A DNA stretch of 64,000 bases from Scytonema hofmannii PCC 7110 (GCF_000346485.2 NZ_KQ976354.1:1427719-1491718), one strand, 5' to 3'. Shown: positions 44,091 to 51,756, counted from the first letter of the stretch. Translations and numbers: made by a program. Notes: generated by a model not told the origin, from the letters alone.

Positions 44091-44142
44091 CGAAATTGGT
44101 AAACGCTTCTGTTTGAGGGACTGAATTCTTACAGGTTCAAAA
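44091..44142 (+). pseudogene. Truncated tRNA-Leu(GAG)-like fragment
   Basis: The sequence ACTCCCG-TG-GCG-AAATTGGTAAA-CGC has an acceptor 5' strand and a class II-type D-arm. It is followed by the loop TTGAGGG, whose anticodon would be GAG (Leu), and by ACAGG-TTCAAA, the 5' half of a T-arm. The anticodon stem TCTGT/ACTGA has one mismatch, the long variable arm is absent, and the 3' T-stem and acceptor strand are missing because the CHAT-like pseudogene begins there. Not a functional tRNA. Confidence 0.5.
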
Positions 44143-44893
44143 CAGTTGTACCAACAGGGAGTACAGCTGGTTAAAGAAGGACGATCGTTAGAGAAGAAAG
44201 GAACTAGGGAAGGATATCAGGAGGCGATCGCAAAATACCAGCAAGCTTTAAAAATTGTCCAAGAATTAGGGCTGCGCGCAGAGGAAGCTGAGACGTTTAT
44301 GGAGATTGGCGGGGTCTACAATTTACTCTCACAAACAGAAAATGCGCTGAAGTCTTACAAGCGAGCATTAACAATCTGGCAAGAACTAGATCAACCTTTG
44401 TTTCAGGCAAGTGTCATTAGTTTGATTGGTAATGTTTTTAGTGGGAGAGGCGAACACTGAGAAGCGCTCGAATATTTCAATCAAGCACAGTCAATATTTC
44501 GCGCACAAAAACAATTTCGTTTTCTTGCTATAAATTTGACATCTACTGCTAGAGCTTATATGGGATTGGGCGAGATGAAAAATGCGCTAGATTGCCTCAA
44601 TGAAGCACTAAAAATTTATCGTAGTACATTGAAAGACTTGGCAAAAGAAGCCTGGGTTATTGATGTTATTGGTTTCGTTTATTCTCAAATAGGCGAATCG
44701 GAAATAGCTTTTAAATACTACAATCAAGCCCTAGAAATTCAGCGTCAAAGGAAAGACTTACTCAGACAGGCTGAAATTCTCAGAAAGATTGGCAGTCTCC
44801 AGAGTAAATTGGGTAAATATGAGTTAGCGATGAAATCATAGATTGAGTCTGCTTGCAAAACGGGATTAAGTAAGGAAATTCAAGGAGAATAGT
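44137..44893 (+). pseudogene. Internally deleted duplicate of the TPR-CHAT gene
   Basis: Starts abruptly with QLYQQGVQLVKEG, closely matching residues about 44-57 of the intact gene at 40322. It continues through several TPR units with an in-frame TGA at 44458-44460 and a stop at 44839-44841. The sequence then jumps to ESACKTGLSKEIQGE, the counterpart of the CHAT cysteine motif (LSACETGLGKEIQGE), before a stop at 44891. Most TPRs, the linker and nearly all of CHAT are deleted. No signal peptide remains. Confidence 0.85.
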
Positions 44894-44904
44894 TGATTTG
44901 AATT

Positions 44905-45324
44905 TCAATCAACCCAATTTACAATCCGTAACCCAGGAATTTGTTGAAAATGTCTAATATTTCGTGTCACCAATGTAGCTTTATTGGCTAAGGAAATACT
45001 TGCAATTAACAAATCAGCTCGCCCAATTTTGCGTAGTTTAGATACTGCACGTAAACGCTCAAATTCATCTGCTGCGCTTTGACTGATGGGAACAATTAAA
45101 AGCTCTGCCAATAATTCTTCTGTGCGAAACAAAAGCTCTTGCGCCCTTAACAAACTTTCATTGGTTTCTGCTTTAATCAGATACTCAATGCGTCCGCGCA
45201 GCATTTCTGCTTTTGTAATTATGGTAATTCCCACCTCTGAATTTTCAACAGCATTTAACCGGACAATAACATTTGTATTTCCAGCATAAAGGTGGGTTAT
45301 AGTATCAGTATCAAGCAAATACAT
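44905..45324 (-). CDS. vapC: VapC-type PIN-domain toxin
   Basis: A 139-residue PIN protein with the expected acidic residues: Asp5 in MYLLDTDTITHLY, Glu in ITKAEMLRGRIEYL and Asp in IGRADLLIASISLANKATLV. It ends in HFQQIPGLRIVNW, usual for this VapC subtype. The DNA-binding antitoxin gene lies 11 bp upstream in the same operon. Confidence 0.9.
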   Translation of the reverse strand: MYLLDTDTITHLYAGNTNVIVRLNAVENSEVGITIITKAEMLRGRIEYLIKAETNESLLRAQELLFRTEELLAELLIVPISQSAADEFERLRAVSKLRKIGRADLLIASISLANKATLVTRNIRHFQQIPGLRIVNWVD

Positions 45325-45335
45325 TTATGTTCCAA

Positions 45336-45623
45336 TTACTCATCAACTTCAGAACGTCCTCTCGCTTGATAAATACTTGTTCTCAATTGAGCAAGGGATG
45401 TATCATCAGCAAAAGCCCCTGCCTGTTGAAGTAAGGTAGAACGACTACTTTGAGCACGCAACCAATCATCAATTGCAACTTTCAAAAACCTCCATTCATT
45501 TTCAATTTTACGACCTGGAAGCTTTCCTTGTAAGGCTTGACGCTGTAATGTTTCCATCGGCAAACGTAAATATTCTGAAACTTCTTCAAGGGTGAGAACT
45601 TCTGGTAATATAACTTGCTCCAT
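45336..45623 (-). CDS. Excisionase-type helix-turn-helix antitoxin
   Basis: A 95-residue protein with a MerR/excisionase-like HTH: LTLEEVSEYLRLPMETLQRQ, then ALQGKLPGRKIENEWRF. The C-terminal segment (TLLQQAGAFADDTSLAQLRT) probably binds the VapC toxin encoded 11 bp downstream. Such HTH proteins commonly serve as antitoxin and repressor in cyanobacterial VapC pairs. Confidence 0.8.
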   Translation of the reverse strand: MEQVILPEVLTLEEVSEYLRLPMETLQRQALQGKLPGRKIENEWRFLKVAIDDWLRAQSSRSTLLQQAGAFADDTSLAQLRTSIYQARGRSEVDE

Positions 45624-45735
45624 AAGCTGACGACCACAACGCTCTACTTAATGCAAAATTGTAGCATATATCAGGGATTTGGCGTTTTCTGATGACTGCG
45701 CTGCTGCTAGTCGGCAAATATAAGGTTAGGCTTTT

Positions 45736-45764
45736 GCATACCCTGGCAAACCCTGAGAGGTATA
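45736..45764 (+). promoter_or_regulatory. CHAT/caspase regulon motif, copy 3 (before a CHAT relic)
   Basis: GCATACCC, 13 bp, GAGGTATA. Downstream the sequence stays similar to copy 2 (AGTATAATCA near 45787). It is followed 80 bp later by the relic start codon of a CHAT paralogue, the same distance as for the intact gene at 40322. Confidence 0.6.
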
Positions 45765-45844
45765 TTAAATTGTCAGTATCAAAAGTCAGTATAATCATTT
45801 ATGAAGAATCAAAATAAACTAAACAGATAGGGCAAAGGTTACCT

Positions 45845-46019
45845 ATGTCGATATCTCGTGCTGTAGCTATATTCTTCTCCTTGGTTTTGTTATCGGAGTC
45901 AACAGTCGCGAATACTCGGAGGTTATGAGTTAAAAATTGCACAGCAACCAGCAACAAATCCTTCAGTTCCCCTGAGTCCAGATAAGCAACAGCGGTATCA
46001 AGAGCATACTTTAGGGTGA
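45845..46019 (+). pseudogene. Signal-peptide relic of a TPR-CHAT paralogue
   Basis: Encodes MSISRAVAIFFSLVLLSEST VAN, then a frameshift, then YELKIAQQPATNPSVPLSPD and KQQRYQEHTLG before a stop. This matches the first 50 residues of the protein at 40322 (LFLSLMLLSEST, LKIAQ, PSVPLRPEKQQLYQ). The rest of the gene is gone. It retains its own regulon motif upstream. Confidence 0.85.
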
Positions 46020-46069
46020 GCGCGTTCGTAAAGACTGAGATGGTCTGTATCCATTATGTAGATAGTCAC

Positions 46070-46378
46070 TCAAAAACAAGAATGCTCCGAAACTTGCTGA
46101 CGATAAGCTGCAACTTCTGCTAAAAAATCGTCAAACGTTGGGTCAGAAGCAAAAATACCCATATGTTTGAGCCAAGGATCTGTTTCTAGCTGAGAGTGCT
46201 CTTTACCTACCTCGATTGTAACTAACTCACCCGTTGCCAGTTGGGTTTCTAAAGTAGCTTTGGCAAGCGCTATTACTTCTTCCTTCGTGCTACCTTCAAC
46301 GGTAGTATTGGGAATGCCGACAATAGAGGCAATAAATTTACTCTCTGGATGACTTTGAACAAAAACTTGATATTGCAT
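46070..46378 (-). CDS. HicB-like small protein, possible antitoxin
   Basis: A 102-residue protein with a partial HicB-type fold: MQYQVFVQSHPESKFIASIV followed by EGSTKEEVIALAKATLETQL. It ends in DPTFDDFLAEVAAYRQQ, similar to many orphan cyanobacterial antitoxins. The neighbouring VapC (46421-46864) has its own antitoxin upstream, so this may be a third module member or an orphan. Confidence 0.6.
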   Translation of the reverse strand: MQYQVFVQSHPESKFIASIVGIPNTTVEGSTKEEVIALAKATLETQLATGELVTIEVGKEHSQLETDPWLKHMGIFASDPTFDDFLAEVAAYRQQVSEHSCF

Positions 46379-46420
46379 AGCTAATTCCTCTACTAGTGAT
46401 GGAGTAATTGGATTATCTAA

Positions 46421-46864
46421 TCAAATCCAAGATTCTAGAGTAAGCGGTTCTACTTGTTGGATACGTTGAAAATCACGATCGGTTGAAACCACGGTTAGAT
46501 TGTAGTGGATTGCAGTTGCAGCAATCCAAAGGTCATTATCTCCGAAGCCAAGAGTTTGAATGTTGAACTTTCGCCGCTCGGCTTTTTCTTTAGGACCAAA
46601 AGTGTTTACTAGTTTGCCTTTGAGGTTGCCGTAAATGTCAGTGATTGGTAAATTAATAGGGTAAAGGTCAATCGTGTCTAAAAAAGCCTTAACCTGCTGA
46701 AGGTTAGCGGCTGTTTGTTCGGATTTGGCTGCCATGTACAGCAGTTCACCACGCACAATAACACTTGTGGCAACACCTGTTTCGCTGTGAACTTGTAGTT
46801 GTTGGATGAGATTAGGTTCACCAAAGATGATGCGGCTACAGTGGTTGGTGTTAAGGAGATACAT
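46421..46864 (-). CDS. vapC: VapC-type PIN protein with a substituted first catalytic Asp
   Basis: A 147-residue PIN protein of the tRNA(fMet)-endonuclease VapC type. The N-terminus reads MYLLNTNHCSRIIFG, where relatives have MYLLDTNHCS. The first metal-binding Asp is thus Asn5 (codon AAC, one base from GAC). The other acids remain: Glu in RGELLYMA and Asp in GFGDNDLWIAATA. The nuclease is probably weakened or dead. The start overlaps the stop of the antitoxin by one base. Confidence 0.85.
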   Translation of the reverse strand: MYLLNTNHCSRIIFGEPNLIQQLQVHSETGVATSVIVRGELLYMAAKSEQTAANLQQVKAFLDTIDLYPINLPITDIYGNLKGKLVNTFGPKEKAERRKFNIQTLGFGDNDLWIAATAIHYNLTVVSTDRDFQRIQQVEPLTLESWI

Positions 46865-47130
46865 CAGAATTCAGATTGGGAGCGGGTGTTGTAAACAAGC
46901 TGAAGGCACTCCTCGAAGTCATCACCTTGCCAGGTGCCTGCAAATTTTAGAAGATGTTTGGCTTTTGAGCCACGCAGAATTGGTTCGCTCTCTTGAGAGG
47001 TGCTTGCTGGTTTGTTGGGAGAGCCATTGTGTTTGGTTTTGAGGTATTCAAGATAACTGAGGACTTCCTCTAAAATGGGTTCTGGAGTGTTGTCGATCGC
47101 AGTGAGAAGTCGTTCTCTAATGCTGTTCAT
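46864..47130 (-). CDS. Antitoxin of the VapC pair (DUF2281-like)
   Basis: An 88-residue protein with an N-terminal helical segment (IRERLLTAIDNTPEPILEEV, LSYLEYLKTK), a disordered middle and a C-terminal LLKFAGTWQGDDFEECLQLV. The LxxFAGxWxGDDxEE tail is typical of cyanobacterial antitoxins paired with VapC. It is translationally coupled to the toxin (TGATG-type overlap). Confidence 0.8.
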   Translation of the reverse strand: MNSIRERLLTAIDNTPEPILEEVLSYLEYLKTKHNGSPNKPASTSQESEPILRGSKAKHLLKFAGTWQGDDFEECLQLVYNTRSQSEF

Positions 47131-47253
47131 GGGATATTTTTGGTAAATTACGGTAGTTATTTTGATTTTGCCTGATTTTTTTGCAAGTGCGACAAGAATA
47201 GGTAATATAGCATGGATTTACATGGGACGCAGTTGGTTGTGCTGGAGGCGGAC

Positions 47254-47541
47254 ATGGAAACGATGAAGTTACGATCGCATATTGGGGCAGATGGTATATT
47301 GCAAATCCAAACACCCACTGATTTAAAAGATACTCTTGTTGAGGTGGTGGTTGTGCAGCCGTTACCTGAAAATGAAGTTGCAGTATCAAAAGAACCCCAA
47401 GCACGTTATAACGCTTGGGGAAAGCCCACAACTAAAAAATCAATAAGTAATGCAATTACCTCTCTGCGACAACTACAGCGAGAAGTTGCGTTGGATAAAA
47501 CGTCAATCCGCTCCATGATTGAAGAGAGGCGAAGATTTTAA
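47254..47541 (+). CDS. Small antitoxin-like protein
   Basis: A 95-residue protein beginning METMKLRSHIGADGILQIQT, with the short beta-strand domain typical of cyanobacterial antitoxins (ADGILQIQTPTDLKDT), then a basic, helical C-terminus (SLRQLQREVALDKTSIRSMI EERRRF). ATG 47254 has GGAGG five bases upstream and is preferred over 47212. No toxin gene follows on this strand, so it is an orphan. Confidence 0.6.
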   Translation: METMKLRSHIGADGILQIQTPTDLKDTLVEVVVVQPLPENEVAVSKEPQARYNAWGKPTTKKSISNAITSLRQLQREVALDKTSIRSMIEERRRF

Positions 47542-47603
47542 TGTAGGCGATCGCAATCCCTTTAGCAATCTTTTTAATGAGCAGACGAACTGCGAGCACT
47601 AAG

Positions 47604-47828
47604 TTACCGCAAGTCTAACATTTCTTCTATTGTCAAATTAATATCACTTGCAATCTGGCGTAGCAACCTAGGAGAAATATCACGCCCTTTGTGAAACGGA
47701 ACAGTTGTTCCTCTACCGTCTTCATGACGAAACTGCTTATGTGAGCCTTTCTGACGCACCTCCACAAAGCCAAGGCTTTCCAATATCTTAACGACTTCCT
47801 GTGGTTTCAGAACAGGTATGTTGCTCAT
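47604..47828 (-). CDS. hicA: HicA-family mRNA interferase toxin
   Basis: A 74-residue double-stranded-RNA-binding-like toxin. Signature residues: PQEVVKILESLGFVEVRQKG and the catalytic-type His in SHKQFRH, then GRGTTVPFHKGRDISPRLLR. HicA cuts mRNA and is blocked by HicB. It is encoded downstream of hicB and overlaps it by 4 bp. Confidence 0.92.
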   Translation of the reverse strand: MSNIPVLKPQEVVKILESLGFVEVRQKGSHKQFRHEDGRGTTVPFHKGRDISPRLLRQIASDINLTIEEMLDLR

Positions 47829-48040
47829 GCTGAATAGATGACAATCTGTTGCGTACCAACAAACTCTGTCTCGAATATGACCTCTTCGTCCTCCAGAAGC
47901 ATCTCAATCACTTCACGCAAATTTTCAAGTAACTCGTCCAAGGTTTCTCCTTGGGAATGCGCGCCTGGAAATCCAGGGACATAGCCCACATAAAGTTTGG
48001 TATCAGAATCTTTCTCGACGATAGCAGTGAAGGTTTTCAT
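47825..48040 (-). CDS. hicB: HicB-family antitoxin
   Basis: A 71-residue partial RNase H-like domain: FTAIVEKDSDTKLYVGYVPG, FPGAHSQGETLDELLENLRE. It lacks a separate C-terminal DNA-binding domain. Gene order hicB-hicA with a 4-bp overlap. It belongs to the second TA family in this stretch. Confidence 0.9.
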   Translation of the reverse strand: MKTFTAIVEKDSDTKLYVGYVPGFPGAHSQGETLDELLENLREVIEMLLEDEEVIFETEFVGTQQIVIYSA

Positions 48041-48355
48041 GATATTAACATCGCAATTGTTTCACTTATTCACAGCATAGCATTTACATGACTTCGGGAA
48101 GCACCAGTATTTTCATTATTTGAGCGATCGCTTTTTCAACTAATCGTTCAATTCGGAATTGCCATTAAATACACCGTAGCGAGTGCTAGCAACAACTTGC
48201 GAAAGGAGTTAGAGGCAAATGCAATCCACCCACTACTGAACAATTAAATATTTCCACAATAGAAACGTTTTGCGATCGATGAGTATCAGAAATTTGGCGT
48301 TTTTTGATTACTTATTTTCTCTCACTGCTAGTCGGCAAGTAAAGGTTAGGCCTTT

Positions 48356-48384
48356 ACATACCCGGTAATACCTTGAGAACTTTA
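48356..48384 (+). promoter_or_regulatory. CHAT/caspase regulon motif, copy 4 (orphan relic)
   Basis: ACATACCC, 13 bp, GAACTTTA. The upstream flank (GCTAGTCGGCAA...AAGGTTAGGC) is nearly identical to that of copy 3, showing a duplicated control region. No CHAT coding sequence follows. A hicAB pair now lies downstream, so the motif is probably a decayed leftover. Confidence 0.5.
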
Positions 48385-48417
48385 AGATGCGTGCAAAGTG
48401 TAACAGATTTAGTCAAT

Positions 48418-48442
48418 TATAGTATCATGTAGTGATACTATA
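48418..48442. promoter_or_regulatory. Operator palindrome of the second hicAB pair
   Basis: Perfect 10-bp arms TATAGTATCA/TGATACTATA around TGTAG. It overlaps TATA-rich sequence (TATATAAATG) that probably contains the -10 box. A 164-bp MITE separates it from the hicA start. Confidence 0.6.
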
Positions 48443-48448
48443 TAAATG

Positions 48449-48612
48449 GGGAGCATCCCAATTTGGAAAAAACACGCTTGCGATTGAAATCGCGGCTATA
48501 CAAACAAAGTCCACCTGCGTGGACTGATGCATCAAAGCCTGCGGAGGCAGGCTTTGTTTGTATAGCCCCAGAATTCTATTCTGAGGGCAATGTGCCAAAT
48601 TGGGATGCTCCC
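48449..48612. mobile_element. MITE inserted between operator and hicA, with a nested repeat
   Basis: Perfect 18-bp terminal inverted repeats, GGGAGCATCCCAATTTGG (48449-48466) and its complement (48595-48612). Inside is a second inverted repeat with arms GGCTATACAAACAAAG (48494-48509) and CTTTGTTTGTATAGCC (48552-48567). The flanks TATAAATGG and TACAAATGG look like a slightly diverged target duplication that includes the ATG of hicA. The element has no coding capacity of its own. Confidence 0.75.
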
Positions 48613-48617
48613 TACAA

Positions 48618-48887
48618 ATGGAACTTAACAGTAAACACCAAAAAACTCTTGATGCCCTTTTTCAAAACCCCATCAGATCCAATATTTTATGGAGTGATAT
48701 CGAGTCTCTCCTAATTACTCTTGGTGCAGAGGTATCAGAGGGAAGAGGGTCAAGAGTCAGATTTGCTCTTAATGATATAAGAGCTACATTTCACAGACCA
48801 CATCCTGAAAAAGAAACTGACAAAGGTGCTGTTAAGTCAATGCGGCGGTTCTTGACAGAAGCGGGGATTAAAAATGATGAAGTATAA
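48618..48887 (+). CDS. hicA: HicA-family toxin
   Basis: An 89-residue HicA-like protein: HQKTLDALFQNPIRSNILWS, DIESLLITLGAEVSEGRGSR, VRFALNDIRATFHRPHPEK. It belongs to the HicA subtype with a C-terminal GAVKSMRRFLTEAGI. It overlaps hicB by 14 bp. ATG 48618 is the start just right of the MITE; the in-frame ATG at 48600 lies inside the MITE arm. Confidence 0.85.
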   Translation: MELNSKHQKTLDALFQNPIRSNILWSDIESLLITLGAEVSEGRGSRVRFALNDIRATFHRPHPEKETDKGAVKSMRRFLTEAGIKNDEV

Positions 48888-49197
48888 AGAATATGAGGCT
48901 ATTGTAGAATTTGATGATGAGGCAGAAATTTTTCACGGTGAAGTTATTAATATTCGGGACGTGATTACTTTTCAAGGTACTAGCGTAGACGAACTAAAGC
49001 AAGCTTTTTCTGATTCAGTAGATGATTATTTAGATTTTTGTAGAGAACGTGGGGAGGAGCCTGATAAACCATTCTCAGGTAAATTCATGGTAAGAATTGA
49101 CCCGCTTTTACACAAAAAAATTGTGATGAAAGCAAAGAAAGAGGGGCAAAGCCTTAACTCATTGGTTGAAAAAAGCTTGTACCTGTATGTTAGTTGA
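48874..49197 (+). CDS. hicB: HicB-family antitoxin with C-terminal DNA-binding helix
   Basis: A 107-residue protein with the HicB partial RNase H fold (EAIVEFDDEAEIFHGEVINI, FQGTSVDELKQAFSDSVDDY) and a C-terminal RHH-type segment (GKFMVRIDPLLHKKIVMKAK, GQSLNSLVEKSLYLYV). The RHH part should bind the palindrome at 48418-48442 and repress the operon. Confidence 0.9.
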   Translation: MMKYKEYEAIVEFDDEAEIFHGEVINIRDVITFQGTSVDELKQAFSDSVDDYLDFCRERGEEPDKPFSGKFMVRIDPLLHKKIVMKAKKEGQSLNSLVEKSLYLYVS

Positions 49198-49351
49198 ATT
49201 AGTTAACTAATAGCAATTACAGCACAAATACCAAAAATCTCGGTCAAACAATTCTGACTAATCGAAGTTCAAAATCGTTGTAGGCTGTGCATCGCAGGAT
49301 CTACAGCCTAGTGATGAAAAGGAAAGCCAAAGTGGGTAGACAAAGGAACAC

Positions 49352-50875
49352 TTATAGTAAACCAATCAAAGTAAAAGCAGCCCAATCGCTAGGATTTGGA
49401 TACTTTTTCATCGTCGCCAGCATCGCTTGACGCAACGCACCTGCTTTATCAGGTTTTTTACTTAAATTACTATGAAATTCAGTCATTAGTGTTACGGTTG
49501 ATATATCAGAAACATCCCATAGCGAACCAATGACACTATTTGCTCCTGCACTGAAAAATGCACGAGAAAGTCCAATGACACCATCACCAGTGATTTTTCC
49601 CAAAGCTGTATCACAAGAACTCAGTACAACTAAATCAGCTTTTAGGTTCAAACTCTGAATTTCTTCAGTTGAGAGCCAACCGTCGTCTGTTGTAGATGAA
49701 GCCAGAGCAATTACATCAGGAGAGCCTTGTTTTTGACAGTTACTGGAAACAACATTAGTTGCTAAGTGAATAATTTTTGCTTGGGGTATTTTTTTCACAA
49801 TTGCTGTTTCTGTTGCAGCATCACCTATAAGTGGTTGAGTTTTGAAAATCTCTGCAATGGCTTTTGCTTCCTTTTCCGTACCTGGTAACGGCGATAATTT
49901 ACAAGCTTCCTCTCCTGTTCTAAGGGGTACTTTGGGAGCGCTAGAATTACCAACAATTAATAGTTCATCACCCGTTATATTTGTAGGGGTAAACGGTTGT
50001 TCGCCCCTACCTTGATTTTTTCGTTGATAAAGTAAATCCAAGACTTGGATAGAAGGAGCAGTGGAAATCGTATATTTCTCAATCAGATATTTACCGTTAG
50101 CATCTTGCAACGCTGCAAAGGGAACAGTAAATAACTCACCTTGAGGGATAAAAATGACTCGTTCTTCTGATTTTTGTGGTAGAAGCTCAGCGATCGGTTG
50201 AATCAAGACTTGATGCAGTTCTTTTAAGTCCGATTCTAAGCTGTTTTTTACTGGGCTTGCTTCTACTTTAATTTTTTTCACACCCTCACTTCTTGCACCT
50301 AGTCTGTGTCGGCTTCTTCGGATTAGATTTAGAAATGAAAAATGTTGTCTTTCTCCCCTAGCTTGTAAATCAACGCGACGCATCGATATTTCACCTGTGG
50401 GTTGAATAACCCAAATCAATAATTCTGATTCCTGAGGTTGGCGTTTACCTTCAACGGTAGCTTCTTCAGTGAGAAGTGAATAATGAACAACGGTAGCTTT
50501 TTGAGTTTTTGCAACTTGTTTAATTTGTTTGATTGTAGGTAAATCAACAGGTTGTGTAACTGGATTTTTTTGTGTTAATAAATGCACGAGATTGCGGTTT
50601 AGACTACCTTCAGAAATTTCTAAAGCTTTTTCTGACTGATTCTGAGTAATCAAAGATTTAAGTAGTTTTTGATAGTTTTGACCTTGGTTTTCTGAGGAGG
50701 TTTTATTTCTCATTTCACTTTGTGTCAATAACAAATCATTATTTCTCCAGTCAGTGGATGACGTTCCCCAAGCCATGAGTCTATGATAGGAAAAGAAAAT
50801 AAAACTTACTACAAAGATTGAAATTAACTGATAAATTGCATTGGAGAGGGTGATTTTTGATTTTTGCATCGTCAT
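49352..50875 (-). CDS. CHAT-domain protein with a degenerate catalytic His
   Basis: A 507-residue protein with an N-terminal anchor or signal (about 12-32, AIYQLISIFVVSFIFFSYHR), a short helical region and a CHAT domain (about 210-507). The Cys is present (Cys421 in LSSCDTALG). The usual HLATHG motif reads HLATNVVS, so the catalytic His is Asn374 and the following Gly is Val. It may be a pseudo-protease or decoy. The segment GRGEQPFTPTNI (about 290-301) is encoded by a dispersed repeat sequence read in frame. No regulon motif is seen directly upstream. Confidence 0.88.
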   Translation of the reverse strand: MTMQKSKITLSNAIYQLISIFVVSFIFFSYHRLMAWGTSSTDWRNNDLLLTQSEMRNKTSSENQGQNYQKLLKSLITQNQSEKALEISEGSLNRNLVHLLTQKNPVTQPVDLPTIKQIKQVAKTQKATVVHYSLLTEEATVEGKRQPQESELLIWVIQPTGEISMRRVDLQARGERQHFSFLNLIRRSRHRLGARSEGVKKIKVEASPVKNSLESDLKELHQVLIQPIAELLPQKSEERVIFIPQGELFTVPFAALQDANGKYLIEKYTISTAPSIQVLDLLYQRKNQGRGEQPFTPTNITGDELLIVGNSSAPKVPLRTGEEACKLSPLPGTEKEAKAIAEIFKTQPLIGDAATETAIVKKIPQAKIIHLATNVVSSNCQKQGSPDVIALASSTTDDGWLSTEEIQSLNLKADLVVLSSCDTALGKITGDGVIGLSRAFFSAGANSVIGSLWDVSDISTVTLMTEFHSNLSKKPDKAGALRQAMLATMKKYPNPSDWAAFTLIGLL

Positions 50876-51085
50876 ATAGCATTCCTATTTGAATTGTAAA
50901 AATTCAACTGCCAAGAGCATCCAGAAAAGAAAGATTACAGCAGGTTTCTGGCAAATGAAGTATATATGTAGGGGCGTAAGTCTTGCGAGCTGACTGCGCC
51001 AACGCACAGCGTACACCTGAGCATAGAACCGTTCGCCCTTACAATAATTTGTACCTCACCAGGTGACTGCTGTATTCATGCAAGG

Positions 51086-51604
51086 TTATGCATTCCGTAT
51101 CTTTTCAATCATATTTAGAGATTTTTGAGCCATTTCTTTTTCTCCTTCTTTCTCGAAGAGATTAGCTGCTGTTTGTAAGTCTGAAATAGCGTCAGTTTTA
51201 CTTCCTAAAACATGATGAGTCATACCTCGAACTAAATAAGCATAAGCAATAGAAGAATCTAGACTGATACTTTTATCTAAATCGACTTTTGCCTGCTGGT
51301 AATTTTCTAACTGGAAATTGGCAACACCTCTACCAAAATAAGCATATTGGTTATTAGATTCACCCTGAATCACTTGATTAAAAGCCTGAATCGCTCCCCG
51401 ATAATCTTCTGATTTGATTAAGTTAAACCCGCGTTCTAAGTTACCCTTTGTGTTATCATTACCCCTTGTAGAAGAATTAGATTTTATTGTAGATTCGACT
51501 TGAAATCTTTCTATCTGTGATTTATTTTCAGCATTTGCATGAGGAGCACATACTGTTAAACCCAATAAAACAATTACGGATGCTAAACCTTTTAATCCCT
51601 TCAT
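51086..51604 (-). CDS. Small exported TPR protein
   Basis: A 172-residue protein with a signal peptide (MKGLKGLASVIVLLGLTVCA, cleavage near NANAE) and about three TPR units (GFNLIKSEDYRGAIQAFNQV, AYFGRGVANFQLENYQQAKV, AYAYLVRGMTHHVLGS). ATG 51604 has GGAG upstream and begins exactly at the signal peptide; 51628 is less likely. Two tandem regulon motifs lie upstream. It may act as an adaptor for the exported CHAT proteins. Confidence 0.85.
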   Translation of the reverse strand: MKGLKGLASVIVLLGLTVCAPHANAENKSQIERFQVESTIKSNSSTRGNDNTKGNLERGFNLIKSEDYRGAIQAFNQVIQGESNNQYAYFGRGVANFQLENYQQAKVDLDKSISLDSSIAYAYLVRGMTHHVLGSKTDAISDLQTAANLFEKEGEKEMAQKSLNMIEKIRNA

Positions 51605-51727
51605 TTCTATTTCTCCAATGAATGTCATGACAACAATTCCTTGAGTATTAACTCTAAATTAAAGTAGAGGTACTCACACACAAGCTTTGTTACCTATGCA
51701 TAACCACCTTCTGGTGTTCTGGTCATT

Positions 51728-51756
51728 TATATTTCTCAGCTCGCAGAGGGGTATGC
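51728..51756 (-). promoter_or_regulatory. CHAT/caspase regulon motif, copy 5
   Basis: On the minus strand GCATACCC, 13 bp, GAAATATA, an exact match to both consensus boxes. It points at the small TPR gene, 123 bp before its chosen start. Confidence 0.6.

Noticed and set aside
48463-48714. Plus-strand ORF of 83 codons over the MITE
   Set aside because: It consists of the translated MITE plus an out-of-frame part of hicA; the hicA frame is the real one.
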